NCBI GenBank assembly: GCA_031265435.1
Contig: JAISCR010000181.1
Coordinates: 1 to 46,691 of the forward strand
Direction: 5' to 3'
Source of the DNA: Treponema sp.
Lineage (GTDB): Bacteria > Spirochaetota > Spirochaetia > Treponematales > Breznakiellaceae
DNA: 46,691 bases
This document shows, piece after piece, positions 8,537 to 16,519 of this stretch. The position numbers and the translations under genes are program-made. Numbering within the stretch: position 1 is the stretch's first letter; every line of letters begins with the position of its first letter. The notes under the pieces are model-generated. The model did no database searches and was not told where the DNA came from. It was given only the letters and a program-made list of their open reading frames with translations.

Positions 8537-9286
8537 TCATTGCATACCCGGCCTGATAAGTATATCACCAAACATGCGGTTCTGAAATATGATCACCATC
8601 CGGATCTTTACCGCCTCAAGAATCGCAAGAAAGGCGCAGATAATATCCATCACCGAGCCCTGTCTGACCACAAGATCGGTAAAACGACATTCTCCCCGGT
8701 TTTCCAGAAGTTCCGAAAGAAGTGTTATTTTTTCGTTTACCGAAACTTCTTCATAGAGATCCATGATTCGCTCTCCGGGGAGCTTTGACATGAGCGCCGC
8801 AAAGACATTGAGGAGATCCAGAACATCTACCTGTTCCCACAGTTCATCATCATTGAAAGGCAGAGTCCGCTGAAGCTTATTGCGTTCAACGATCCATTCG
8901 GTTTCCCTTTCTTTCTCTTCCATCAGCTCGGAAAGCTTTTTATAGCGCTGATACTCGATAAGCCGTTCAACCAGTTCCTGCCGGGGATCCTCGATGTCAT
9001 CGGAAGGATCGAGCCCGGAGGGAAGCAGAGTCCGGCTTTTGATATAGAGGAGCGCGGCGGCCATGGCATGGAATTCCGACACCTCTTCAAGGTCGAGTTC
9101 CGTAGCATAGCTCAGGTATTCGAGAAACTGTTCGGTAATCTGGGCAATGGGAATATCGTAAATGTTTATCTCGTTTTTCTTTATCAGAAAGAGAAGCAGA
9201 TCCAGGGGGCCTTCAAAGTCCTTGAGGCGGAAACGGTGACCGTTCCATTGAGTATCTATATTTTCCTGAATCACCGAAGTTCCCAT
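8537..9286 (-). CDS. scpA: Segregation and condensation protein A (kleisin)
   Basis: The protein has 249 residues. The N-terminal SMC-binding region shows the ScpA hallmark FEGPLDLLLFLIKKNEINIYDI (here FEGPLDLLLFLIKK followed by NEINIYDIPI) and AAALLYIKSRTLLP. A long acidic linker with ELVERLIEYQRYKKL follows, then a C-terminal winged helix ending FGDILIRPGMQ. ScpA is the kleisin subunit that closes the SMC ring and, with ScpB, drives chromosome compaction and segregation. It begins 17 bases after recA ends. The AGGA near the recA stop is rather far from the ATG at 9286, so a GTG four codons in is a possible alternative start. Confidence 0.92.
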   Translation of the reverse strand: MGTSVIQENIDTQWNGHRFRLKDFEGPLDLLLFLIKKNEINIYDIPIAQITEQFLEYLSYATELDLEEVSEFHAMAAALLYIKSRTLLPSGLDPSDDIEDPRQELVERLIEYQRYKKLSELMEEKERETEWIVERNKLQRTLPFNDDELWEQVDVLDLLNVFAALMSKLPGERIMDLYEEVSVNEKITLLSELLENRGECRFTDLVVRQGSVMDIICAFLAILEAVKIRMVIIFQNRMFGDILIRPGMQ

Positions 9287-9302
9287 CCGTCAGTCCGGTT
9301 TC

Positions 9303-10676
9303 CTAAAAGAGCCCGTCGTCGCGGACCTGAGTCTCCTGGACTTTCCTCGGTCTGCCCGGTCCCCGCGGTTGTTCTGCGGCAGGCGCGGGGGGAACGGATT
9401 TTGCGGCGGAAGGAGGCCTTCCCGGGCCCCGGTGAGGAGGAGCGGCTTCCGCAGGCCTGGCAACAGGACTTGCCGGGGCCGGCCCGGGAGCCGCGGGGCC
9501 GGAAACCTGTGAAGGTTCCGGCATACCGGGATCTTCTTCTTCTTCGGCGGCCGGCTTTGGGGCTTCGGGCGCCGAGGTCTCTAAAACCGCGGGTTTTGCG
9601 GCCGCCTTCTTTTCCGTACTTCCCGGAGAAGGGAATTCCCGGCCCGGGGAAATGATCTTGCGCAGTTTTATTTCCACCTCTTTGGCAAAATCAGGGTTGT
9701 TTTCCAGGTATTCACGGGCATTCTCCCTGCCCTGCCCTATCTTTTCTTCCCCGTATGCGTACCAGGCGCCCTTCTTGTCGATGATTTCGTATTTTACCGC
9801 CGCGTCAAGGAGGCTCCCGATGGCGGAAACGCCCTTGCCGAACCTGATCTCCAGGTCCACCTTTCTGAAGGGAGGAGCCACCTTGTTTTTTACCACCTTT
9901 ACCCGTACACGGTTCCCGATGGCATCCTCATCTTTCCCCGCTTCAATGGTCTCGATCTTTCGAACTTCCAGGCGCACCGACGCATAAAATTTGAGAGCAT
10001 TGCCGCCGGTGGTTGTTTCAGGGTTCCCGAACATGACACCGATCTTCATGCGAATCTGGTTGATAAAGATGAGAATTGTTCGTGAACGGCCTATGATGGC
10101 GGTAAGCTTCCGCAGGGCCTGACTCATGAGCCGGGCCTGGAGACCCATGTGGGCATCCCCCATATCCCCTTCAATTTCCGCCTGGGGAGTCAAAGCGGCA
10201 ACAGAGTCCACCACGATGATGTCCACGGCCCCCGAACGGATCAGGCTTTCGGTTATCTCCAGGGCCTGTTCCCCGGTATCCGGCTGGGAAACCCAGAGAT
10301 CGTCTATGTTAACCCCCAGGTTTTTGGCATAAATCGGATCCAGGGCATGTTCGGCATCCACAAATGCCGCTGTTCCGCCGAGTTTTTGGGCTTCCGCGAT
10401 GGCATGAAGGGCCAGCGTTGTCTTACCGGAAGACTCAGGGCCATAAATTTCGATGATACGTCCCCGCGGATAACCGCCGATTCCCAGGGCCTCATCGAGA
10501 AGTATCGAGCCGGAAGGAACCGTTTCAATACCCGATGCATTGGAATGATCTCCCAGCTTCATGATCGCACCGGCCCCGAACTGCTTTTCAATCTGCAGCC
10601 GGGCTGCTTCCAGTACCTTTGCCTTTTCTTCTCCACTGACCGGTGCAATAGTCCTGGATTTTTCGCTTTCAGCCAT
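9303..10676 (-). CDS. recA: RecA recombinase with a long AT-hook-like C-terminal tail
   Basis: The protein has 457 residues, against about 350 for most RecA. The core is canonical: Walker [10 protein letters not shown] (79-87), Walker [14 protein letters not shown]-binding loop L1 [20 protein letters not shown] and loop L2 with [17 protein letters not shown]. It forms filaments on single-stranded DNA for homologous recombination and SOS induction. From about residue 347 the sequence turns into a Pro/Ala/Glu-rich tail with two GRP motifs flanked by basic residues, [11 protein letters not shown] and RGPGRPRK, which resemble AT-hooks. The ATG at 10676 follows AAAGGTGG; a GTG 45 bases upstream is less likely. 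It heads the leftward block, with a palindrome in its leader. Confidence 0.96.
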   Translation of the reverse strand: MAESEKSRTIAPVSGEEKAKVLEAARLQIEKQFGAGAIMKLGDHSNASGIETVPSGSILLDEALGIGGYPRGRIIEIYGPESSGKTTLALHAIAEAQKLGGTAAFVDAEHALDPIYAKNLGVNIDDLWVSQPDTGEQALEITESLIRSGAVDIIVVDSVAALTPQAEIEGDMGDAHMGLQARLMSQALRKLTAIIGRSRTILIFINQIRMKIGVMFGNPETTTGGNALKFYASVRLEVRKIETIEAGKDEDAIGNRVRVKVVKNKVAPPFRKVDLEIRFGKGVSAIGSLLDAAVKYEIIDKKGAWYAYGEEKIGQGRENAREYLENNPDFAKEVEIKLRKIISPGREFPSPGSTEKKAAAKPAVLETSAPEAPKPAAEEEEDPGMPEPSQVSGPAAPGPAPASPVARPAEAAPPHRGPGRPPSAAKSVPPAPAAEQPRGPGRPRKVQETQVRDDGLF

Positions 10677-10705
10677 CTTTGCCACCTTTCCCTCCCTGCG
10701 TGTTT

Positions 10706-10718
10706 TCTGTTTTACAGA
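10706..10718. promoter_or_regulatory. 13-bp perfect palindrome in the recA leader
   Basis: TCTGTTTTACAGA reads as five-base arms around three bases. It lies 29 bases upstream of the recA ATG and downstream of AT-rich -10-like sequence. Its position suits a repressor site for recA. The CTGT/ACAG halves recall the LexA box, but the spacing (3 rather than 8) does not fit the proteobacterial consensus. No lexA gene is in the window. Speculative. Confidence 0.25.
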
Positions 10719-10783
10719 CACTGCATATAAGGCATTCTGCTGTGAATTACTTCAATAAAGTCAGAGGAATTTTACCATTTTTT

Positions 10784-11887
10784 TCAGGAATTGAAAAGGC
10801 TGGGAGATTTGAGATAGATTTCCGCATTGAAAGGCCGCAGAAGCTTACTCATGGAGGCCTCTGTGATGATCGCGCGGATCACCATGGCGCTGAGGCCTGC
10901 GGAAGGGACCAGCACCATATTGGGTACCTCGAGCCGGGAAAAATGGGGAGCGCAGATCGTATCGGTGACAATAACCCGTTTGAGGAGCCCTTCCGCGGAA
11001 AGCGCGTTGAGCCTCTCCACCGCAGGCTCTGAAAAGATGGCATGTACGGCAATCAGGTTGATTTCCACGGGTTTATGGGGCGCCAAGGCCCGGATAAGGC
11101 TTTCCGCAGAGGCTGCCGTATCGATCATATCGTCTACAATCCAGAGTGTCCTGGATTCAAGGGGTTCGGCGGAGAGGATGTTGATGGACTCTATGGTATT
11201 GGCATGGGAATAATCCCGCTGTTTATGGGCCACAACCAGGCTTGCTCCAAAGGAATTGGCAAAATCCCTGGCCAGTTTTTCCCCTCCGGCATCCACGGAA
11301 CAGAATGCCCAGTTGGGCCTTACAATCTGCTCCAGGCTTGAAAGATCCTGTATATACGCATCGCACAGGTAGCGCTTGAGGAGATTGAGGGCGGGAATAT
11401 CCTCGATGATGTAACGGGTTGGATCAACTATTGATTTGGATTTGTCCGAATGAAGCTGAAAGGTAACGATATGATCCATGCCCAGATTCACCAGGGTCTG
11501 AAAGTGAACCCAGAGCCCCACGGAACTGCGGCGGTTGGTTCTGTCCGAACGGGAACAGGAAATGAAGGGTTCAAAGACAATGATCCTGCCTGCCTGGGAA
11601 CGCTTCAGGGCATCTACCGCATGGTAGAGTTCAATCTTTGCCTCTTCCACTGATATTCCCGCTTCATTCCTGGCGGAGCTGGTAAAGAGCACTACATCCC
11701 TGCCCCGAATGGAAGTGTTTACCACTACCTCCATCTCGCCGTCGGCAAAACGGTCTGCCCCGAGCAGATTAACGCCATCTATTTCTTCTTTCAATCCGGA
11801 AAATTCAGGATATTTAAGAAAGCTCTCCACTACTTTGGAGGCATAACTCCGCATTGATCGTGTCGCGCTTATAATGAAGCCTTTCAT
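10784..11887 (-). CDS. prs: Ribose-phosphate pyrophosphokinase (PRPP synthetase), divergent form
   Basis: The protein has 367 residues, about 50 longer than the usual Prs. It has the two-fold phosphoribosyltransferase-like architecture. Supporting motifs are GADRFADGEMEVVVNTSIRG near the start, VDALKRSQAGRIIVFEPF, and the PRPP-binding motif LWIVDDMIDTAAS near residue 255. Prs makes PRPP from ribose-5-phosphate and ATP for purine, pyrimidine, His and NAD synthesis. The usual ATP-site signature RQD is replaced by RSD in CSRSDRTNRR, so it belongs to an outlying branch. The ATG at 11887 has GAGTGAGG close upstream. It follows dtd by 19 bases and ends about 108 bp before recA begins. A paralogue with another pyrophosphokinase role is possible but less likely. 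Confidence 0.82.
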   Translation of the reverse strand: MKGFIISATRSMRSYASKVVESFLKYPEFSGLKEEIDGVNLLGADRFADGEMEVVVNTSIRGRDVVLFTSSARNEAGISVEEAKIELYHAVDALKRSQAGRIIVFEPFISCSRSDRTNRRSSVGLWVHFQTLVNLGMDHIVTFQLHSDKSKSIVDPTRYIIEDIPALNLLKRYLCDAYIQDLSSLEQIVRPNWAFCSVDAGGEKLARDFANSFGASLVVAHKQRDYSHANTIESINILSAEPLESRTLWIVDDMIDTAASAESLIRALAPHKPVEINLIAVHAIFSEPAVERLNALSAEGLLKRVIVTDTICAPHFSRLEVPNMVLVPSAGLSAMVIRAIITEASMSKLLRPFNAEIYLKSPSLFNS

Positions 11888-11906
11888 TGCCCTCACTCTA
11901 CCATAC

Positions 11907-12425
11907 CTAGGAACGGGAATCCAGCAAAATAGTAACCGGGCCGTCGTTGGTATATGTTACCGCCATGTGAGTCCTGAAAACCCCTGACTCGCATGGGATA
12001 CCCTGTTTACGGATCTGCGTTATAAAGAATTCATAGAGTTTGTTTGCCATTTCCGGGTCTGCCGCTTCCCCATAGTAGGGCCGCCGTCCTTTTCGGGCAT
12101 CGGCAAGAAGGGTGAATTGGCTCACCGCAAGGATGCCCAAAACTGAGCGAACAACGTTATTATAAATACCATCGGTATGCGTATCCGGCTTGTTATCGGT
12201 CCTTGTTTCGGTTTCAAAAAGATCCCGTATCGAAAGGTTCATTACTCCTTTTTCATCATTAAAGATCCGCAGATTGACGGCTTTTTCAACCATCCAGAGG
12301 ACGTCTTCTTCGGTATCGGAACGGCCCACTCCAAGATATACGAGGAGTCCGCGGTCTATCCGGCCTGAGATTCTTCCTTCCGAGGAAACCGAAGCCTCAA
12401 GAACCCGCTGGATTACAGCCTTCAT
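11907..12425 (-). CDS. dtd: D-aminoacyl-tRNA deacylase
   Basis: The protein has 172 residues, slightly longer than the usual 145-150. It begins MKAVIQRVLEASVS and contains the family motifs SQFTLLADARKGRRP and, near the end, TNDGPVTILLDS with the Gly-Pro pair of the active site. DTD hydrolyses D-amino acids and glycine mischarged onto tRNA, using the tRNA 2'-OH. An extra segment of about 20 residues (FETETRTDNKPDTHTDG) follows the MNLSIRD region, compared with my memory of the family. The ATG overlaps the TGA of the upstream TPR gene by four bases (ATGA). It is in the same block as prs. Confidence 0.93.
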   Translation of the reverse strand: MKAVIQRVLEASVSSEGRISGRIDRGLLVYLGVGRSDTEEDVLWMVEKAVNLRIFNDEKGVMNLSIRDLFETETRTDNKPDTHTDGIYNNVVRSVLGILAVSQFTLLADARKGRRPYYGEAADPEMANKLYEFFITQIRKQGIPCESGVFRTHMAVTYTNDGPVTILLDSRS

Positions 12426-13561
12426 GGCCGGCCCGTTACATTCTGGTGTATTGATATGCCTTCAATGGCTATAGTAAGACCGGCAGGACTTGAAACAGGA
12501 ACAATGCGGCCCAGCAATTCCAGGGCTTCTTCACTGTTGACATTGACCGCGCCGGGAAACTTGACCTCTACAATTCCTTCAAGATTTGTTTTTTTGTCAT
12601 AACCGACAAGAAAGTCAAATGAACCTTCTTCGGCCCTGACGTTGGTAGCCATGCCCCGCCAGATAACACCGCAGTCCCGGTAAAGCAGAGGATCCTTCAT
12701 CACTTCGGAGTAGCTGAAATTGTCGCCGCGCCTGAAGCTGTCAAAACCCGGTTTCTCCATAAAGGAGGCAAGGATCCGGACCTTGTTCTTTACCGGATCG
12801 GAGGCGTTGGATTCAAGGAGCCGGTTGATCCGGACTCTGGCTTGTTCATCCCGGAATTCGGAAAAGAGGGAAAGAGCCCGGCCGTACTCATCCAGCACCT
12901 GGTCTCTTGTAAGGATGTAACGATAGACGCCGCCTGTCTCTACGGGATTTGCCTTTTCTGCCCTGTCCAGCGCCGCCTCTCCTATGTCCCGTTCGGAAAC
13001 CCGGTTCCAGGGAGAGGGAATGACCTCCTGCCATATAAGGACTCCCGTTACCCCCGCGGATATACCCAGAACCCCGATAAGAACGGGTATAAGAATCCTG
13101 TTCCAGGTAAGGGGGATCTTTGGGACCTGGGGAAAGATCTTCCTGAAGGCCGTGGAATTCATCCAGTCCGAGAGGCGTTTACCGGATGAATACTTTTTTA
13201 TAAGCCTTAAAGCTTTTTCCGCGATCTTGTTATTTTCATCATCGTCGAGAATTTCAAGATAATAATCCACCGCGGCGGCGGTATCCCCCCGGTGAAGATA
13301 GAGTGCCGCAAAACCCAGAAGGATTCCCGGATCCCGGGAGGCGTCGCGGGTATCTTTCTGTTTGGATTTCAGGGCCTGGTCAAAATAAAATTTGGCATTC
13401 TTAAAATCCCGTACATTGAGGTAAGCTGCCGCCAGAAGATAGTAATAGAGATACGAACCCCGGTAACGGCTGGCCTCGGGCTCAAGGATGCGGATTGCCC
13501 TGTCGTAGCCGCCTTGTCTGATGAAGCGGATTGCCTTTTCCAGAACGGGTTCCAGTCTCAT
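12422..13561 (-). CDS. TPR protein with one transmembrane helix, spirochaete-type
   Basis: The protein has 379 residues. The N-terminal 130 residues form about three TPR units (AIRFIRQGGYDRAIRILEPE, YYYLLAAAYLNVRDFKNAKF, AALYLHRGDTAAAVDYYLEI). A basic linker is followed by a hydrophobic segment around 170-192 (RILIPVLIGVLGISAGVTGV), so the TPR part should be cytoplasmic and the C-terminal half outside the membrane. The C-terminal half has a second helical repeat and a beta-rich end with no known motif. It sits between an exported protein gene and dtd, with tight spacing on both sides. It is probably an envelope protein found in treponemes; the function is unknown. Confidence 0.75.
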   Translation of the reverse strand: MRLEPVLEKAIRFIRQGGYDRAIRILEPEASRYRGSYLYYYLLAAAYLNVRDFKNAKFYFDQALKSKQKDTRDASRDPGILLGFAALYLHRGDTAAAVDYYLEILDDDENNKIAEKALRLIKKYSSGKRLSDWMNSTAFRKIFPQVPKIPLTWNRILIPVLIGVLGISAGVTGVLIWQEVIPSPWNRVSERDIGEAALDRAEKANPVETGGVYRYILTRDQVLDEYGRALSLFSEFRDEQARVRINRLLESNASDPVKNKVRILASFMEKPGFDSFRRGDNFSYSEVMKDPLLYRDCGVIWRGMATNVRAEEGSFDFLVGYDKKTNLEGIVEVKFPGAVNVNSEEALELLGRIVPVSSPAGLTIAIEGISIHQNVTGRP

Positions 13562-13565
13562 GGGC

Positions 13566-14585
13566 TTACCGTTTGTTGTACCGATCCTTCAGGCGGCTTA
13601 TGGACAATTCCAGAGCGGCAATTTCTTCGTCCGAGGCGCCGGAAAGCGGAGACATATATTCATCGAGCTTCTTCAGGAGTTCCCGGAGCGTCTCCAGATC
13701 TGCCTGCATGGAAGAGCGATTCGGGGTATTATCCGGGAAGGCGCCGGTTTCCCGCAGATCCGCGGAAACGGCGGCAAAACCCTGTTCATCTCCCGATGCA
13801 AGCAGAAGTTCCCAGGTTTGAGTTTCTCCCCTGTTCAGAGGCTTCTGATCAAAATAGTAACACACCGCGGAATCTCCGATAGAAAAGGGTATATAGTGAA
13901 AACTTCTCCCGGATGAGTAATTGATCTTCCAGGAAGCGTCGCTGAGTCTCTTCCAGTTGGAAAAGATGATCGACTCCGCGGGGGTATTTACTCCTTCGGA
14001 TATACTTCCCATAAGGGAAAGATCATTACAGTTTTCGGACAACCACCAGCGTTCTGTTGAATTCGCATCATAAGCGGTTTCTCCGTTCATCTTTCCTTTC
14101 GCGGTAACAAAGGGTGTTCCTCCCCTCCCCTCTCCCAGCATGGTATCGATAAGAAGCCGCGCGCCGACAGAAGCCTGTTTGCTGTTCAAATTTTCTACCG
14201 TGACGCTGACTTTTACACCATTTGCCTCGGAAGAACCGGCAGTTCTTATAAAACTGAATTCTTCAATGACTCTTAAAAACGAAGATTCAAAGATCAGGGA
14301 AGGATTTCTCCCGGCTTCTACCCGGAAACGAAAGGCGCTGGATTCACCGAGACGGTAGACCTTTTTATTAACACGAAGGGCCAGAAAAGTCGACCGCGGA
14401 TCTTTGTCGGAAAAAAGCGGTTCATAGAGTGACCGTGCGGGATCGCTAAGGTAATACAGGGAAAAACGGCCTTCCTCTTCGTGGAGGGTGAGCCGTATAA
14501 GCCCTTCGGAAAAATCCACAGCCTTCAGGGAAAGGGCAGGAAGAAAGAGAAACAGGCAGCAGAGGGGAAACAGAAAGCCCTTCAT
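13566..14585 (-). CDS. Exported protein of unknown function
   Basis: The protein has 339 residues. The start MKGFLFPLCCLFLFLPALSLKA is a clear Sec signal peptide; a GTG one codon earlier is possible. The mature part is largely beta-strand, with repeated patterns such as RLTLHEEEGRFSLYYLSDP and VKVSVTVENLNSKQASVGAR. A C-terminal helical stretch (LETLRELLKKLDEYMS) looks like a coiled coil. I do not recognise a family. The ATG shares one base with the TGA of the upstream TPR gene and the stop lies five bases before the next start. The three envelope genes at 12422-15553 are therefore almost certainly co-expressed and may work together. Confidence 0.75.
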   Translation of the reverse strand: MKGFLFPLCCLFLFLPALSLKAVDFSEGLIRLTLHEEEGRFSLYYLSDPARSLYEPLFSDKDPRSTFLALRVNKKVYRLGESSAFRFRVEAGRNPSLIFESSFLRVIEEFSFIRTAGSSEANGVKVSVTVENLNSKQASVGARLLIDTMLGEGRGGTPFVTAKGKMNGETAYDANSTERWWLSENCNDLSLMGSISEGVNTPAESIIFSNWKRLSDASWKINYSSGRSFHYIPFSIGDSAVCYYFDQKPLNRGETQTWELLLASGDEQGFAAVSADLRETGAFPDNTPNRSSMQADLETLRELLKKLDEYMSPLSGASDEEIAALELSISRLKDRYNKR

Positions 14586-15553
14586 CACAAATCTCCCGCG
14601 TCTGTTCCCAGGCTTTCTTCCAGCTGATTCTGTAATTCCAGTGCCTGGCTTTTAATGCTGTTGAGACGCGTACTTCTGTCTCCACCTCCCGGAGAAGGCG
14701 GGGAAATTCCGGGAAGGGAAGTAGAAGGAACCCCTGTGCCGGTTTCCGGACCGCGCTCCTGCGCCTGGGAAGGCTGCTGACGGTACTGTGCGGCGGCCTC
14801 GGCGCCGGAAGAAGGAGATTCCTTGAGCATGTCGGCGATACGTTTCTGATAGGCTATGATCGCCTGATCATAGGCCCGTTCCCGGCGCTGGTATTCTTCA
14901 ATGGTTTTAAGGGATTCTTCGTGGCTCCACTTGAGCAGAGCCAAGAGTTCAGTCTCAATCTTCTTCTGGTTTATCAGGGAGATCCGGTAGGAGGCGGCCT
15001 CAAACTTTGCGCTTGAAGGATAGTTTTCCGTGATAGTGCTGAATATATCCTTTGCTTTTTCCATCTGGCCCATGGAATAGAGAGATTCTCCTATCCAATA
15101 GAGAGCGGCGCTTTTCCCGGGATCTCCGGGATCGCTTAAATTCTCCGCAAAGGCGCTCAAAAGGCGTATTCCCTCATCATAACGGCCCAGATAGTAACAG
15201 ACCCTGCCCTTGTGATAGAGAATCTCTGTGGCCCGTGTTCCGCCAATTTTTTCCAGGGCTTCCATATCCTGAAAAGCCCTTTCATAGTCCGCAGCCCCCA
15301 GTTCCGCAAGGGAAATCCAGTAGAGGACTTCCGCCTGTACCGCGGGATCCTTCTGTTCCTCATAATAGGGTCTCAGGTTTTGAAGAGCCTCCTGATAGCG
15401 GCCTTCACCGTAGAGGCTAAGCCCCCGCTGGAGAACGGTTTCCGTTTGGGCATGGCCCCTTCCGGCAGCAAGCAAAAAAATACAGAAAAACACTACGGAA
15501 ATACGCCGTACCGAACCGGAGGAAACTGAAAAAGTTGACATTTTTCCCGGCAT
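14585..15553 (-). CDS. Exported TPR protein
   Basis: The protein has 322 residues from the ATG at 15553, which has GAGAGGAG nine bases upstream; a longer frame lacks such a site. The signal peptide is RISVVFFCIFLLAAGRGHAQ. The mature part has at least four TPR-like units (LSLYGEGRYQEALQNLRPYY, GRVCYYLGRYDEGIRLL, ALYWIGESLYSMGQMEKAKD). A coiled-coil region and a low-complexity Pro/Gly/Ser linker follow before a final helix. The pattern recalls periplasmic assembly factors of the CpoB/BamD type, but no specific assignment is possible. It is the first gene of the block running to prs. The 136 bp upstream must hold its promoter, which I could not identify. Confidence 0.77.
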   Translation of the reverse strand: MPGKMSTFSVSSGSVRRISVVFFCIFLLAAGRGHAQTETVLQRGLSLYGEGRYQEALQNLRPYYEEQKDPAVQAEVLYWISLAELGAADYERAFQDMEALEKIGGTRATEILYHKGRVCYYLGRYDEGIRLLSAFAENLSDPGDPGKSAALYWIGESLYSMGQMEKAKDIFSTITENYPSSAKFEAASYRISLINQKKIETELLALLKWSHEESLKTIEEYQRRERAYDQAIIAYQKRIADMLKESPSSGAEAAAQYRQQPSQAQERGPETGTGVPSTSLPGISPPSPGGGDRSTRLNSIKSQALELQNQLEESLGTDAGDL

Positions 15554-15597
15554 CCGCCCTGACTCCTCTCTGAAAAGTGAGCTTGCTGCTTCAGAAT

Positions 15598-15684
15598 TTA
15601 ACATTTTGGAACAGCCTCAAGTACAATATGGGCCGCTTCAAAATTGACATTATGAAAGCGCCTCATCCTTATATCTTTCGGCAT
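15598..15684 (-). CDS. Possible 28-residue small ORF
   Basis: An ATG five bases after the rpe stop begins a 28-codon frame, MPKDIRMRRFHNVNFEAAHI and eight further residues, ending in TAA 44 bases before the next gene. The composition is protein-like, and it fills most of an otherwise empty gap. There is no clear ribosome binding site, only a GGAG 13 bases away, and no family was recognised. It may equally be leader sequence of the following operon. Confidence 0.2.
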   Translation of the reverse strand: MPKDIRMRRFHNVNFEAAHIVLEAVPKC

Positions 15685-15689
15685 TTTAC

Positions 15690-16367
15690 TCAAAGTACTC
15701 CAGCGCGGAGAGAGCGTATATAGGCGGCTTTGTCTTTGCTTGAGAAGAAGGATGAACCGGAAACAAGCACATCCGCCCCCGCCTGCCGGGCCGGAAGGGC
15801 TGTTTTTTCGTTTATGCCGCCGTCTACCGAGATAAGGAAAGAGAAACCCTTCTCCCTGCGGATCTCTGCAAGGCATTTTACCTTGTCAAGACATTCGGGA
15901 ATCAACTCTTGTCCTCCAAAACCGGGGTTTACCGTCATCACCAGCACCTGATCCAGGTAGGGCAGAAGAAATTCCAGCATGGAAACCGGAGTGGAGGGGA
16001 CTATGCTTATCCCCGCATGTTTTCCCATCTCCCGGATAGAGCCAAGAAGCCTGTGGGAATGAAGCTCCGCCTCGTAATGAAAGGTAATGCTGTCCGCTCC
16101 CGCGGAGGCAAATTCCGCCGCAAGCCGGGCCGGAGTTTCGATCATCAGGTGAACATCGAAATAGAGACCGCATTTCTGCCGCAGATCGCGTACAAGTTTG
16201 GGGCCAAAGGTCAAATTGGGGACAAACCGCCCGTCCATTACATCCAGATGCAGCCAATCGGCGCCGGAAGCGGCAATTTCCGCAGCCCCCTCCGCAAAAG
16301 AGGAGAAATCGGCGGAAAGAATCGAGGGCGCCACCAACGCGGAAGGTACAGGAAAAGAGGGAAGCAT
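15690..16367 (-). CDS. rpe: Ribulose-phosphate 3-epimerase
   Basis: The protein has 225 residues and forms a TIM barrel of the pentose phosphate pathway that interconverts ribulose-5-phosphate and xylulose-5-phosphate. Metal and active-site motifs are all present: APSILSADFSSF, DWLHLDVMDGRFVPNLTFG, FDVHLMIETP, MTVNPGFGGQELIP and ISVDGGINEKTA. The ATG at 16367 has no ribosome binding site. It lies seven bases past a good -10 box, so translation may be leaderless, or the true start may be the GTG 11 codons in (VAPSILSADF). Divergent from the TPR-greA operon. Confidence 0.93.
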   Translation of the reverse strand: MLPSFPVPSALVAPSILSADFSSFAEGAAEIAASGADWLHLDVMDGRFVPNLTFGPKLVRDLRQKCGLYFDVHLMIETPARLAAEFASAGADSITFHYEAELHSHRLLGSIREMGKHAGISIVPSTPVSMLEFLLPYLDQVLVMTVNPGFGGQELIPECLDKVKCLAEIRREKGFSFLISVDGGINEKTALPARQAGADVLVSGSSFFSSKDKAAYIRSLRAGVL

Positions 16368-16373
16368 GCTTTT

Positions 16374-16402
16374 ATACTAACCGCCGGAGGGGTTGTTGTA
16401 AA
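16374..16402 (-). promoter_or_regulatory. Sigma-70 promoter for rpe
   Basis: On the minus strand, TTTACA (16397-16402) and TAGTAT (16374-16379) are separated by exactly 17 bases. The expected start of transcription falls on or next to the A of the rpe ATG. Confidence 0.55.
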
Positions 16403-16519
16403 GGCTGGGGAAAACTCCGGGCTGCTTCGGGCCGGAGACCCGGGGTTAGGCCCTTGCAAAACACTGATAAAATATGGTTTAATACAAAAGATATACTTTT
16501 TATCAGATTGCTTTAAACA

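Noticed and set aside
16454-16497. TTGCAA at 16454 with TTTAAT or TATACT as a promoter for the TPR-greA operon
   Set aside because: Spacing is 18 to a poor -10 or 32 to the better one, so no confident promoter was called.
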